A model generated the notes under the pieces. It was not told the DNA's origin, did not search any database, and was given only the letters and a program-made list of their open reading frames with translations. The position numbers and the translations under genes are program-made. DNA of 64,000 bases from Chloroflexota bacterium. GTDB lineage: Bacteria > Chloroflexota > Anaerolineae > Anaerolineales > UBA11579. The stretch covers positions 62,001-126,000 of the forward strand of contig JABFGG010000005.1 of the NCBI GenBank assembly GCA_013112575.1, written 5' to 3'. Shown piece by piece: positions 46,274-55,708 of this stretch (its first letter is position 1; the number at the start of each line of letters is the position of its first letter).

Positions 46274-47553
46274 TCCTTCATCAATTCTTCGGCGCGGTCG
46301 ATGCGCACAGTTTTTTCATTTACAAGTTGGCTAGCCAGTTTATCCACTTGCTCCCCTTCAGCCCCGGCTGCAATCGCCACCTGACGGGCGTGCAAGCCCA
46401 TGTGGCCGCGTTGGATGCCTTCCGTAGCCAGAGCGCGGATAGCAGCCAGGTTCTGGGCAAGCCCCACGGAGACAATGATCTCGGCCAGTTCGGCCACGGT
46501 GGTGACCTGCATGAGCTTTAGTGCGGCGCGCGCCGTGGGATGTACTTTGGTGGCCCCACCCACAATGCCGACAGCCATAGGCATTTCAAGAGTGCCAACA
46601 AGATTGCCTTCAACATCAGTGCCCCATGTGCTGAGAGAGGTGTACTTACCATCGCGGGCAGCATAGGCATGCGCTCCGGCTTCGATGGCACGCCAGTCAT
46701 TGCCTGTGGCCAACACCACTGCGTCCACACCGTTCATGATGCCTTTATTGTGTGTGGCCGCCCGGTAGGGATCGGCAGCAGCAAAGGCCCAGGCTTCGAT
46801 AATGCCATCACGCACTTCTTCAGCCGTGTAGTCACCAAAGGCCAAGTCTTCTAACGGTACAGTACAACGCACACGTGCCAGACGGCGGTCGGCCAGATTG
46901 GAAAGAATGCGTAAGTGCACGCGCCCACCGGTGATGGCTTCCACCTGGGGGGCCAGGCGTTCACAGGCCGTATTGACGGCATTGGCACCCATGGCATCAC
47001 GCACGTCGTAGATCAGGTGCAGCACCAGGAATGCGCCGATAGGCGAATCTTCAATGATGCGCACTTCCAGGTCGCGCGGCCCGCCACCCAGCTTTTTGAG
47101 GATGGGGTCGATCTCGCCAGCTTCGGCCAGCAATTCAGTCTTCTTTTCCAGGATGGCCAGGCGCGCAGTTGCAGGATCATTCACGTCCAGCAACTGCATT
47201 TGCCCGATCATCTCCGGTTGGCTGGTATGGGCGGTAAAACCGCCGCCAGCCCGGACCAGTTTAGCCATAAATGAGGCCCCAGCAACGACAGAAGGTTCTT
47301 CTACCGCCATGGGCACGAGTACGTCGCTCCCGTTGACCAGGAAGTTAAGGCCAATCCCAAGCGGTAAATTATGGGTACCGACCACATTTTCGATCATGTG
47401 GTCAGCTTGTTCTACATCCAGGCCACCATCACCTGCCAGCGCGCTGAACTCTTCCGGGCTGAGGAGCTTGCCGGGATCCAGTTGGGCGCGGCGTTCTGCA
47501 AAACTAAGCTTGTAGAAACCGGGGCGACGGGAGTTGTATTCAGTATTTGACAT
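46261..47553 (-). CDS. Hydroxymethylglutaryl-CoA reductase (class II-like)
   Basis: [85 protein letters not shown]-like motif; [16 protein letters not shown]. Confidence 0.93.
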   Translation of the reverse strand: MSNTEYNSRRPGFYKLSFAERRAQLDPGKLLSPEEFSALAGDGGLDVEQADHMIENVVGTHNLPLGIGLNFLVNGSDVLVPMAVEEPSVVAGASFMAKLVRAGGGFTAHTSQPEMIGQMQLLDVNDPATARLAILEKKTELLAEAGEIDPILKKLGGGPRDLEVRIIEDSPIGAFLVLHLIYDVRDAMGANAVNTACERLAPQVEAITGGRVHLRILSNLADRRLARVRCTVPLEDLAFGDYTAEEVRDGIIEAWAFAAADPYRAATHNKGIMNGVDAVVLATGNDWRAIEAGAHAYAARDGKYTSLSTWGTDVEGNLVGTLEMPMAVGIVGGATKVHPTARAALKLMQVTTVAELAEIIVSVGLAQNLAAIRALATEGIQRGHMGLHARQVAIAAGAEGEQVDKLASQLVNEKTVRIDRAEELMKEWSQ

Positions 47554-47791
47554 AGGCCAAATTCACGCAAATATCCTATAGTACAGGACACAATATAATT
47601 TCATTATTCTCGCAAAAACTATCAAAGTTTTGCAATGCTTCAAAAGCCCCCAAAAAGCACTTGAGTGCACTGGACCTCATAAAAACAGACCGCTCACATC
47701 ATATTTTCTAGTATAGGAGGAGGTTCGCCTATCCGTTATACTTGACCAAAATCTATGCATTCACCAAAAATGTTCTAAGAAAGGGTCGCGT

Positions 47792-48391
47792 ATGGCTAAT
47801 TTATCCTTCATCGAAATCATTTATTGGGCTTCGGCCATCATTGGTGGCACGCTTTTCATCTTCCGTGCAGTGCTGTTTTTCATTGCGGGAGACGTCAGTG
47901 ACGTGGAAGGCACCGACGGTTTTTTTGAAGCCGGAGATGTCGATATATCTGACGGAAGTACTGAAATCCATCATGGTGACACTGACCTGAGCTTCAAACT
48001 CCTGTCACTACAAAGCCTCACCGCCTTCTTCATGATGTTCGGCATCTTTGGGCTGGCGTTTGTGGCTGCCGGTTGGGACGTGATCTGGACAGTCTTCGGG
48101 GGCGCGGCGATAGGTGTGTTTGCCATGTGGGTGCTCGGCCTGATCTTCAACACTATGATACGGCTGCAATCCGAGGGCACCATCGATATAGAGAATGCTA
48201 TCGGGGAGACAGGCACGGTGTATTTGACAGTACCGGCCAATGGCAGTGGGCAAGTTCAGGTCAGCGTCCAAGGTAGTCTAAAAGTGTACGACGCTATATC
48301 TGGAAACAAGAAAAAACTCGCCACCGGCGAAAAAATTAAAGTTGTGGGTGTTGTCACCGGCAACACCTTAATTGTCGAAAAGCTTATCTAA
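47792..48391 (+). CDS. NfeD-like membrane protein with OB-fold
   Basis: TM helices followed by ENAIGETGTVYLTVPANGSGQVQVSVQGSLKVYDAIS...VVGVVTGNTLIVEKL; immediately precedes flotillin. Confidence 0.75.
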   Translation: MANLSFIEIIYWASAIIGGTLFIFRAVLFFIAGDVSDVEGTDGFFEAGDVDISDGSTEIHHGDTDLSFKLLSLQSLTAFFMMFGIFGLAFVAAGWDVIWTVFGGAAIGVFAMWVLGLIFNTMIRLQSEGTIDIENAIGETGTVYLTVPANGSGQVQVSVQGSLKVYDAISGNKKKLATGEKIKVVGVVTGNTLIVEKLI

Positions 48392-48410
48392 TTCTCTACC
48401 GGAGGAAATA

Positions 48411-49850
48411 ATGGACAATGCTTCAGTATTAATAGTTTTTGGGGTAGTTGCGTTTGCCCTGATGGTGTTCTTCACCATCATCTACCTGACCAGCCGCTAT
48501 AAACGCTGCCCGTCCGACAAGATCCTTGTGATCTATGGTCGTGTGGAAAAAGGACGCTCGAGCAAGACCTTACACGGTGGTGGCAAGCTCGTGTGGCCAC
48601 TCATCCAGGACTATGCTTATCTGAGCCTGACGCCCATGACTATCAGCATCCCCCTGGAAGGCGCGCTGTCTTTACAAAATATCCGCATCAACGTGCCCAG
48701 TACCTTCACCGTGGGTGTAAGTACAGTCCCCGAGATCATGACCAACGCTGCGGAGCGCCTACTGCATCTGCCGCCTGGTGAGATTGAAGAAATGGCCAAG
48801 GAGATCATCTTCGGTCAACTGCGCCTTACAGTAGCATCTTTGACGATTGAGCAGATCAATCAGGACCGAGAAAGTTTCCTCGAGTCCGTGCGCCATAACG
48901 TGTCACCTGAACTCAATAAGATCGGCCTGTACCTGATCAATGTGAACATCACGGACATCACGGACACGTCCGAGTACATTGATAGCATTGGTAAAAAAGC
49001 CGCTTCAGAAGCCATCAACGTTGCTGTTGTTGATGTGGCAGAAAATGAAAAAATGGGCGCGATTGGTAAAGCTGACGCTAACCGCGAAAAAGATATCCGC
49101 GTGGCCGAGAATGTCGCCGAAGCTGAAAAGGGCCGCAAAAGGGCGGAAGCCGACCAGCGTATCTTCGTGCAGGAACGTGAAGCCGAAGCTGTCAGTGGTG
49201 AGAATACAGCCAAGGCCAATATTGCCATCTCCAACGCTGACCTGGCAGTGAAAGAAGCCGAGGCAGAACAGCAGGCCGAAGTTGCCAAGCGCCAGGCTGA
49301 AGCCGAGATCCAGCGGGCCGAGTACCTGGCCGAGCAGGAGCGGCTCAAGGCCGTTGAAGTGGTGCGCGAAGAAACCGAAAAAGCTAAGGTCGAGATCGCA
49401 GCTGAGGCCGAAGCTGAACGAGTGCGCCGTGTGGCCAAAGGTGAAGCAGACGGGGTCCTCATGAAGTATGAAGCTGAAGCCGATGGTATGCGCAAGCTGC
49501 TGGAAGCCAAGGCAGACGGCTATGCCAAACTGATCGACAGCGCTGACGGCGACGCTAAAGCAGCCGCTACCCTGTTAATGATCGAGAAGATGGAAGAACT
49601 GGTCGAAAAGCAGGTCGAGGCCATCAGCAACCTCAAGATCGATAAGATCACTGTGTGGGATGCCGGTTCCGGAAACGGTCAGGGCTCCTCCACAGCGAAC
49701 TTCGTATCGAACTTCGTCAAGAGCATCCCTCCCTTGCAAGACATTTCTTCGATGGTAGGCGTGGAATTGCCTGAATATCTGGGCAAGCTCGCTGATGAAA
49801 AAGTTGTAGACGGCAATAGCTCGTCGGAAGAAAAGGAAACGGAGAAATAG
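48411..49850 (+). CDS. Flotillin-family (SPFH/Band 7) protein
   Basis: KCPSDKILVIYGRVEKG-like N-terminus, long EAEAEQQAEVAKRQAEAEIQRAEYLAEQERLKAVEVV coiled coil. Start 48411 with GGAGG. Confidence 0.93.
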   Translation: MDNASVLIVFGVVAFALMVFFTIIYLTSRYKRCPSDKILVIYGRVEKGRSSKTLHGGGKLVWPLIQDYAYLSLTPMTISIPLEGALSLQNIRINVPSTFTVGVSTVPEIMTNAAERLLHLPPGEIEEMAKEIIFGQLRLTVASLTIEQINQDRESFLESVRHNVSPELNKIGLYLINVNITDITDTSEYIDSIGKKAASEAINVAVVDVAENEKMGAIGKADANREKDIRVAENVAEAEKGRKRAEADQRIFVQEREAEAVSGENTAKANIAISNADLAVKEAEAEQQAEVAKRQAEAEIQRAEYLAEQERLKAVEVVREETEKAKVEIAAEAEAERVRRVAKGEADGVLMKYEAEADGMRKLLEAKADGYAKLIDSADGDAKAAATLLMIEKMEELVEKQVEAISNLKIDKITVWDAGSGNGQGSSTANFVSNFVKSIPPLQDISSMVGVELPEYLGKLADEKVVDGNSSSEEKETEK

Positions 49851-49865
49851 AACCTATCGTTCATA

Positions 49866-49894
49866 AAAGGACAGGGTTACTCCTGTCCTTTTTG
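49866..49894 (+). terminator. Terminator after the flotillin gene
   Basis: AAAAGGACAGG/CCTGTCCTTTT stem followed by TGTTTT. Confidence 0.8.
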
Positions 49895-49906
49895 TTTTAA
49901 TCAAAC

Positions 49907-49936
49907 CGCAGATAAACACGGATGAACACAGATAAT
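49907..49936. repeat. Short periodic element CCGCAGATAAACACGGATGAACACAGATAA
   Basis: Three degenerate ~10-11-bp units. Confidence 0.5.
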
Positions 49937-49966
49937 ATGTGATTCTTTGATTACAATCCTTTTCAA

Positions 49967-50761
49967 ATGACGGAAATCATCAGCAGTCGCCAGAACGCTA
50001 AAGTAAAACAGGCGCGCAGCCTGCGCCAGAGAAAGAACCGCGCCAGTCTGGGTCTGTATTTAGCTGAAGGTTTACATCACATTGGAGCAGCAATAGAAGC
50101 GGATGCTCCAATAGCCTATTTGCTTTATGCCCCCGAAATATTGAATAGCGATTTTGGCAGTGAACTGCTGGCCCAGGCAAAGCAGCAAAAAGTGGATAGC
50201 TTCCCAGTGAGTGCGGACGTTTTCGCCTCCATCGCAGAAAAAGACAATCCACAGGGCGTCCTGGCTGTGGTTCGACAGCAACCCCACAAACTGGATGAGT
50301 TTTCTCCAGCCAACCTCGGCTGGGGAGTAGCTCTTGTCGCCCCACAAGACCCCGGCAATGTCGGTACGATCCTGCGCACAATGGATGCGGTGGATGCGGA
50401 TGGTCTTATTTTGTTAGATGGCGGGGTTGACCCGTACCACCCCACAGCCGTGCGGGCCAGCATGGGGGCCTTGTTCTGGCACCCGCTCATCCAGGCCAGT
50501 TTTGAAGATTTTGCGGTCTGGGTAAAGGTGCATGACTATCATGTATATGGCAGCTCTGCCAAAGCCAGGCAGGATTATCGCCAGGTCGAATACCAGAAAC
50601 CTGCCATCTTGCTGATGGGCAGCGAGCAAAAAGGGCTGACACAAGAACAAGTTGAGATTTGTGAAAAGGTTGTCAGACTGACGATGGAAGGGCACGTGAC
50701 CTCTTTAAACCTGGCCGTGGCAACCAGCATCCTTTTATACCAATTTCACCAAATGAAGTGA
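49967..50761 (+). CDS. TrmH/SpoU-family RNA 2'-O-methyltransferase
   Basis: ISSRQNAKVKQARSLRQRKNR; ALVAPQDPGNVGTILRTMDAVDADGLILLDGGVDPYHPTAVRASMGALF; LLMGSEQKGL. Confidence 0.92.
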   Translation: MTEIISSRQNAKVKQARSLRQRKNRASLGLYLAEGLHHIGAAIEADAPIAYLLYAPEILNSDFGSELLAQAKQQKVDSFPVSADVFASIAEKDNPQGVLAVVRQQPHKLDEFSPANLGWGVALVAPQDPGNVGTILRTMDAVDADGLILLDGGVDPYHPTAVRASMGALFWHPLIQASFEDFAVWVKVHDYHVYGSSAKARQDYRQVEYQKPAILLMGSEQKGLTQEQVEICEKVVRLTMEGHVTSLNLAVATSILLYQFHQMK

Positions 50762-50767
50762 GGATAC

Positions 50768-51613
50768 ATGTACCAACTCAATATCGGTTTTCTCCATCCG
50801 GGGGCCATGGGCATCTCTTTAGCGGCCAGCGCACAGAATTCAGGCCACAAAGCATACTGGGTCTCGGAAGGACGCAGCCAGGATACCCGGGAGCGCGCCG
50901 AGAAACATAACCTGACAGATGCCATGACGCTGGCCAACCTGTGTGAAGAGTGCGACATCATTGTCAGCATCTGCCCGCCGGACGCGGCGGAAGATGTTGC
51001 CAAACAGGTTGTGGATGGTGGATTTAGTGGTCTTTATGTAGACGCCAATGCCATTGCCCCACGGCGCGCCCAACGCATTGAGGAAATACTGTCAAAGGCG
51101 CAGATCAACTTTGTGGATGGTGGCGTGATCGGCGGCCCAGCCTGGGAACCGGACTCAACTTACCTGTATCTGTCCGGGGACAGCGCCGAACAGGTCGCAG
51201 CATGTTTTGCAGCCGGGCCTCTGGCCACTGAAGTCCTGGATGGGGGCATCGGCAAAGCCTCTGCGCTCAAGATGTGTTATGCGGCCTACACCAAAGGCAC
51301 TTCGGCCCTGTTGAGCGCCATCCTGGCAACAGCAGAAAACCTGGGCGTACGTGGGGACCTGGAAAAAGAATGGGCCCGCGATGACGAAGACTTTGTCGAG
51401 AAAACCAATCACCGCGTTAGGAGAGTCACGGCCAAAGCCTGGCGTTTCGCCGGGGAGATGGATGAGATCGCCAGCACCTTTGCAGAAGCCGGATTGCCCG
51501 ATGGGTTCCACAAGTCAGCAGGAGAAGTTTATCGCCGCAGTGCTCATTTCAAGGGGACAGAAGAGCTCCCGGAACTCGTGGACGTATTGAAAAGCCTGAC
51601 CCAGAATAAGTGA
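50768..51613 (+). CDS. NAD(P)-binding oxidoreductase, 6-phosphogluconate dehydrogenase-like with DUF1932-like C-terminus
   Basis: IGFLHPGAMGISLAASAQNSGHKAYWVSEGRS; NFVDGGVIGGPAWEPDSTYLYLSG; GKASALKMCYAAYTKGTSALL. Confidence 0.85.
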   Translation: MYQLNIGFLHPGAMGISLAASAQNSGHKAYWVSEGRSQDTRERAEKHNLTDAMTLANLCEECDIIVSICPPDAAEDVAKQVVDGGFSGLYVDANAIAPRRAQRIEEILSKAQINFVDGGVIGGPAWEPDSTYLYLSGDSAEQVAACFAAGPLATEVLDGGIGKASALKMCYAAYTKGTSALLSAILATAENLGVRGDLEKEWARDDEDFVEKTNHRVRRVTAKAWRFAGEMDEIASTFAEAGLPDGFHKSAGEVYRRSAHFKGTEELPELVDVLKSLTQNK

Positions 51614-51668
51614 AATTCGCAAAAAATATCAAGGACATTTGTTTCATTTGCTTTATGCTTAGGAGTTG

Positions 51669-52604
51669 ATGTTCCCTGTGCGTCCAGAAACTGCCGAGAG
51701 ATACCAGGAAAATATGCTGGATGTGCTTTTGCACATTGAAGCCAACCTGACGCGCGAACTCCCCCTGGAAGAACTGGCCGAAGTGGCCGGTTTTTCACCG
51801 TATCATTTCCATCGTATCTTCAGCGAGTTGCAGGGCGAAAAGGTAAAGGAATACATCCGTCGTTTGCGTCTGGAACGAGCCGTGTACCGCCTCAAGGTCA
51901 GTGGCGACAATGTGCTGGACATCGCGCTGGAGTCGGGCTTTAAAACACACGAAAGTTTCACGCGCGCCTTCAGCGAGCGTTTCGATCTAGCCCCTTCTGA
52001 ATTCCGCAGTTGGTTGGAAGGTTTTCGGACGCTGGCAGGCGGCAAGGATTTCAGCCTGGCCCTGGCGGGTTTAAGCAACGATAACCCATTAGAAGCAGTC
52101 AACAAACAAGCACAAGTAGTAGTTGAACAACAAAAACAGCCTGGCATGAACATGGCTTTTGTGCGCTATACAGAAAGTTATGAAAGTGTATTTTCAGAGG
52201 GTTTCCCCCACCCCTGGGAGCCTCTATTTGATTGGGCAGAGATCAAAGGTTTAGATAAAGAAAGCCTAAACTTAATTGGCATCTGTCACGATGACCCATT
52301 GCTTACGCCGCCTGAAAAGATACGCTTTGATGCTTGCATCGAGGTAGATAAGTTGGAAGAACGCCAGAATAAGGTCAACTTTAAACGCCTGGAAGCAGGC
52401 ATATGTGCCGTGCGTAGCCATAGCGGCGGGCCAGAAGAGATCGCCAACACCTATGGAACTATCGGCTTAGAGTGGCTTCCGCATGAAGGCTACTGCCTGA
52501 GTGCTGCGCCGCCTTTCGAAATCTACACGTATGAGTGGGTCGAAGGCAACCCCCAGCGCCAGGACACAAAAGCTTTTATCCCTCTGGAAGAAGTCCCGCA
52601 CTAA
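51669..52604 (+). CDS. AraC-family regulator with GyrI-like effector domain
   Basis: LPLEELAEVAGFSPYHFHRIFSELQGEKVKEYIRRLRLERAVYRLKVSGDNVLDIALESGFKTHESFTRAF; C-terminal GyrI-like. Confidence 0.92.
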   Translation: MFPVRPETAERYQENMLDVLLHIEANLTRELPLEELAEVAGFSPYHFHRIFSELQGEKVKEYIRRLRLERAVYRLKVSGDNVLDIALESGFKTHESFTRAFSERFDLAPSEFRSWLEGFRTLAGGKDFSLALAGLSNDNPLEAVNKQAQVVVEQQKQPGMNMAFVRYTESYESVFSEGFPHPWEPLFDWAEIKGLDKESLNLIGICHDDPLLTPPEKIRFDACIEVDKLEERQNKVNFKRLEAGICAVRSHSGGPEEIANTYGTIGLEWLPHEGYCLSAAPPFEIYTYEWVEGNPQRQDTKAFIPLEEVPH

Positions 52605-52613
52605 GGAGACAGC

Positions 52614-53045
52614 ATGGCAGGATTTGAACTCAGCACAACCATCAAACGCCCCATTGAAGATGTCTTTGCATTCATCAGCAACGTGTGTGTTGGCGTAGAG
52701 ATCATTGATGAGATCATTGCCTGCGAGAAACTGACCGAGGGACCTATCGGCCTGAACACGCGTTTTCTGGAAACCCGGCTGGTCAACGGCAATGAAGCCC
52801 AGGCCGAACTGGAGATCATGGCCTACGAACCACCCCACAAAGTTACCGTCGGTGGGGAGATGGATGGCGTCGAAAGTCTTTACCACTACACATTGACACA
52901 AGATAGCGATAGCACACTATTACATTGGGAAGCTGATATCCGAGCACAGGGTTTACGACGCTTAGTGCTACCGATCTTAGTGGGCTTCCTGAAAACAGAA
53001 GATGCTAAACACCTGGAGAAGGTGAAACAGGCGCTGGAGAAGTAA
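52614..53045 (+). CDS. SRPBCC-family protein
   Basis: FELSTTIKRPIEDVFAFISNV...; typical START/SRPBCC N-terminus. Confidence 0.75.
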   Translation: MAGFELSTTIKRPIEDVFAFISNVCVGVEIIDEIIACEKLTEGPIGLNTRFLETRLVNGNEAQAELEIMAYEPPHKVTVGGEMDGVESLYHYTLTQDSDSTLLHWEADIRAQGLRRLVLPILVGFLKTEDAKHLEKVKQALEK

Positions 53046-53048
53046 ACA

Positions 53049-54269
53049 TTATCTCCAATCAATAATGCTGGCCCCTGACAATTGATCTATTCTTTGTATT
53101 TCCCAAGTGTCAATCCTTAAAAACCAGACTTCTTCAGAAAATACACCGGGCTCATCATCCGGTTCCCTCTTTAAGCTATTGATCAACAAATAATCTGAAT
53201 TCGGGGACCAAAACATGAGTCCAGATGAAACTATCGGAAGTTTACGACCTGGGCCTCCATCTGCTGGAATTAGCCAAATTCCTCTTTCTTTAGGATTCTC
53301 TGCCAGCGCATATAATGCAAGCCATTTGTCATCAGGACTCCATTCAGCCGCTAAAGGCCAGCCATCCACCCCTAGCGGGAGGTAGCTATGCAATATACTC
53401 GCATTGGTTGATTCGAGTTCGATGATAATCAGGGATATATTCCAGCCCTTCAACGAATCATCACCCTCGATACCGGCGATCCAGGCAATGCGCGTCCCAT
53501 CATGTGACCAGGCCGGGCTTGCTATTCGTTCAATTTCTCCAGGCAATTGACCTCGAGGGATTTCCAACTGATTTACACCAGAATTCATGTCATAGACCAA
53601 GGGTTTGTCAGGAAAACCGCTGAACGCAAATTTCCGGCCGTTCGGGGAAAAGGAGGGACCTGAAGAAATTTCCTCAGATAAAACACTTATCTCACCACTT
53701 CGAATATTTAATGTAGACGGGCTTCCGAACGAATAAGGGGCACCATATACACCCATGAGTACGGTATCGGTCCGCCCGGGCCACCACATGGCCCCGCCTT
53801 CAAATTCTTCTTCGTCACCGCTTGTATTGGTCAGGTTCCTGGATGTACAGGATTGATGATCCATCAGCCACAGATTCCACTCCTCAACAAAGAGGGCATA
53901 ACGCAAATCAGAGGATACATTTCTTGAAGCAAAACAATCATAGAGTTGCTGACTATTCCCTTCATCATCAATCGTCCAGATAGTGTCATCAATTCCGTAA
54001 AGCAAACCACTCAATAACCGCATATCCGTTTCAGCCAGCAACGGAACTGTGGGCGTTGGTTTGAAGGTGGGGGTTGGCGAAGCAGTGGACTGAGGGGGAC
54101 GTGTATTTGTAGGCGAAGGCGTGGCTGTTGGAGATGGTGTTTCTGTGTGAACTGCAATGTCGGTATCATTAATTTCAACCAGGGCACAACCAGCAATAAT
54201 CCCCGTAACAAAAACCATCAACAAGATTTGAATAAGTCTTCTCTTGGTCTGCATTTGTAAATTGCTCAT
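53049..54269 (-). CDS. Lipoprotein with TolB/PD40-like beta-propeller
   Basis: Lipobox IAGCALV; SPTATPSPTNTRP linker; FSPNGRKFAFSGF, WSHDGTRIAWIAG, WSPDDKWLALYA, WSPNSDYLLIN repeats. Confidence 0.85.
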   Translation of the reverse strand: MSNLQMQTKRRLIQILLMVFVTGIIAGCALVEINDTDIAVHTETPSPTATPSPTNTRPPQSTASPTPTFKPTPTVPLLAETDMRLLSGLLYGIDDTIWTIDDEGNSQQLYDCFASRNVSSDLRYALFVEEWNLWLMDHQSCTSRNLTNTSGDEEEFEGGAMWWPGRTDTVLMGVYGAPYSFGSPSTLNIRSGEISVLSEEISSGPSFSPNGRKFAFSGFPDKPLVYDMNSGVNQLEIPRGQLPGEIERIASPAWSHDGTRIAWIAGIEGDDSLKGWNISLIIIELESTNASILHSYLPLGVDGWPLAAEWSPDDKWLALYALAENPKERGIWLIPADGGPGRKLPIVSSGLMFWSPNSDYLLINSLKREPDDEPGVFSEEVWFLRIDTWEIQRIDQLSGASIIDWR

Positions 54270-54357
54270 TTTCTCTCCCTTGCCGCGAAACTGCAGCCTT
54301 GCAAAACAGCAAACTTAATTGCCGGGTGGGAACATGACGGCAATAGTGCTGATACGC

Positions 54358-54460
54358 TGGACAAAGTGAAAAGGTGTATGCTATAGCTAGCTTTTTCAAA
54401 GCTTCAGCCTCTCTTCCTCCTTCACAAAAACGCTCTCATTGCAGAGCGTTTTTGTGTTTT
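54358..54460 (+). ncRNA. Candidate small RNA: promoter plus terminator without ORF
   Basis: TGGACA (54358-54363)-18 nt-TATAGC (54382-54387), then ~65 nt including UCUUCCUCCUUC, ending in a perfect 14-bp hairpin CACAAAAACGCTCT/AGAGCGTTTTTGTG (54423-54456). Lies between divergent genes. Confidence 0.35.
54423..54456. terminator. Perfect 14-bp hairpin with A5/T5, possible bidirectional terminator
   Basis: CACAAAAACGCTCT-CATTGC-AGAGCGTTTTTGTG. Confidence 0.75.
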
Positions 54461-54500
54461 CCAAATTGACCCGTGCATATGGGGATGATAACATTCCCGC

Positions 54501-55057
54501 ATGAACTACGCTCCCCTATGGCGACGGCTCGTTGCCTACTTCATTGATGGTTTGATTGCCTTTGGTGTGGTGCTTGTCATCCTGCAAAGCCTGATCTTCC
54601 CCCTGCTTTCCGGCTCCTCGGAGAGTTTTATCTTTCGGGGCCCCGCATTGAAATCTATACCTTATTAACCATCTCCCTACCAGTATGGCTCTATTTTGCC
54701 ATCATGGAAAGCCGCGGCAAGGGCGCCACTGTGGGCAAACGCTTACTAGGCATTCACGTCAAAACAGCAGATGGAGAAGTCTTGACTTTCACCCAGGCTT
54801 TGTCACGCACGATTATCAAATTGCTGCCCTGGGAGATCGCCCATATGGTCATCAACCTGCCGACTAACGCCTGGATCAACCCGGCAACAGGTGTAGTTGA
54901 TCCTGCCAATGCGGTCATGGGGCCATTTCGTAGCGGCATTCTATTGTCAGTTTATTTGTTGGCCTTTGCCTACGTGGTCCTGGCGTGGCGCAGCCCGCAA
55001 AAGCAAAGTCTGCACGACCGCTTTATGGGCACGGTTGTGCTACAAAGTGAGTCTTAG
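54501..55057 (+). pseudogene. RDD-family membrane protein interrupted by a -1 frameshift (true pseudogene, sequencing error, or recoded)
   Basis: Frame 1: MNYAPLWRRLVAYFIDGLIAFGVVLVILQSLIFPLLSGSSESFIFRGP (stop at 54668); -1 frame continues PRIEIYTLLTISLPVWLYFAIMESRGKGATVGKRLLGIHVKTADGE... to 55057. Confidence 0.75.
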
Positions 55058-55617
55058 GCGCGCGAATCCCATAAGGGTTCATCGATGCCCCTCTGTTGAT
55101 TCTCATACCGCCCCATCACAAAAAGCGCATCCGATAAACGGTTGAGGTAGGCCTGGGTCAACTCACCCGGGTCTTCTTCTTGTGCAAGGGTAACTACAGC
55201 GCGTTCGGCCCGGCGGCAGATCGTGCGGGCAACCTGCAAAAAAGCCGCACCCGATGAACCGCCCGGTAGGATGAAATTCTCCAAAGGCCCCACTACTTCA
55301 TTCAATTCATCGATCAACTCTTCCAGGGAATCTACGTGGCGCTGCTCGACGCGCGGCACTTCAAACTCCTTTTTGTCTTCTTCAGGAAAAGCCAGATCTG
55401 ACCCCAAATTGAATAGTTCATTCTGGATATTGGGCAAACTTTGCATAAGCCGATCACTCAAGCCCTGTGCCATGGCCGCACCGATCATTGAATTCAACTC
55501 GTCAACTACGCCATAAGCATCCACCCGCACATGGTTTTTTGGAACACGCTGTCGCGTACCCAGCGAGGTTTCACCCTGGTCGCCTCCACGAGTATAGATC
55601 TTGGTCAAACGGGGCAT
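55054..55617 (-). CDS. Cob(I)alamin adenosyltransferase (PduO type)
   Basis: [90 protein letters not shown]. Confidence 0.94.
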   Translation of the reverse strand: MPRLTKIYTRGGDQGETSLGTRQRVPKNHVRVDAYGVVDELNSMIGAAMAQGLSDRLMQSLPNIQNELFNLGSDLAFPEEDKKEFEVPRVEQRHVDSLEELIDELNEVVGPLENFILPGGSSGAAFLQVARTICRRAERAVVTLAQEEDPGELTQAYLNRLSDALFVMGRYENQQRGIDEPLWDSRA

Positions 55618-55708
55618 GCAGCACCTCAACGTTACAGTTTTGATGGAATTATATCCCAGCCATAAGGTGCTGCTTACATAGCCCCTGCTTTTGCGTTATC
55701 ATAGTTTT

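Noticed and set aside
47585-47650. Imperfect inverted repeat GCAAAAACTATCAAAGTTTTGC upstream of HMG-CoA reductase, with similar ACTATCAAAA strings near 43985
   Set aside because: AT-rich, imperfect and too short to distinguish from chance without a genome-wide scan.
48372-48410. Flotillin start at 48372
   Set aside because: ATG 48411 has a clean GGAGG SD and a typical hydrophobic N-terminus; the upstream extension overlaps the NfeD-like gene.
48860-49510. 216-aa minus-strand ORF
   Set aside because: Antisense of the flotillin coiled-coil (Ala/Glu-rich) region.
54501-55057. Programmed -1 frameshifting as the primary explanation for the split RDD gene
   Set aside because: G-GGC-CCC is a weak bacterial slippery site, no stimulatory element was identified, and a one-base indel in a GGGGCCCC run is simpler; kept only as a lower-interest finding.
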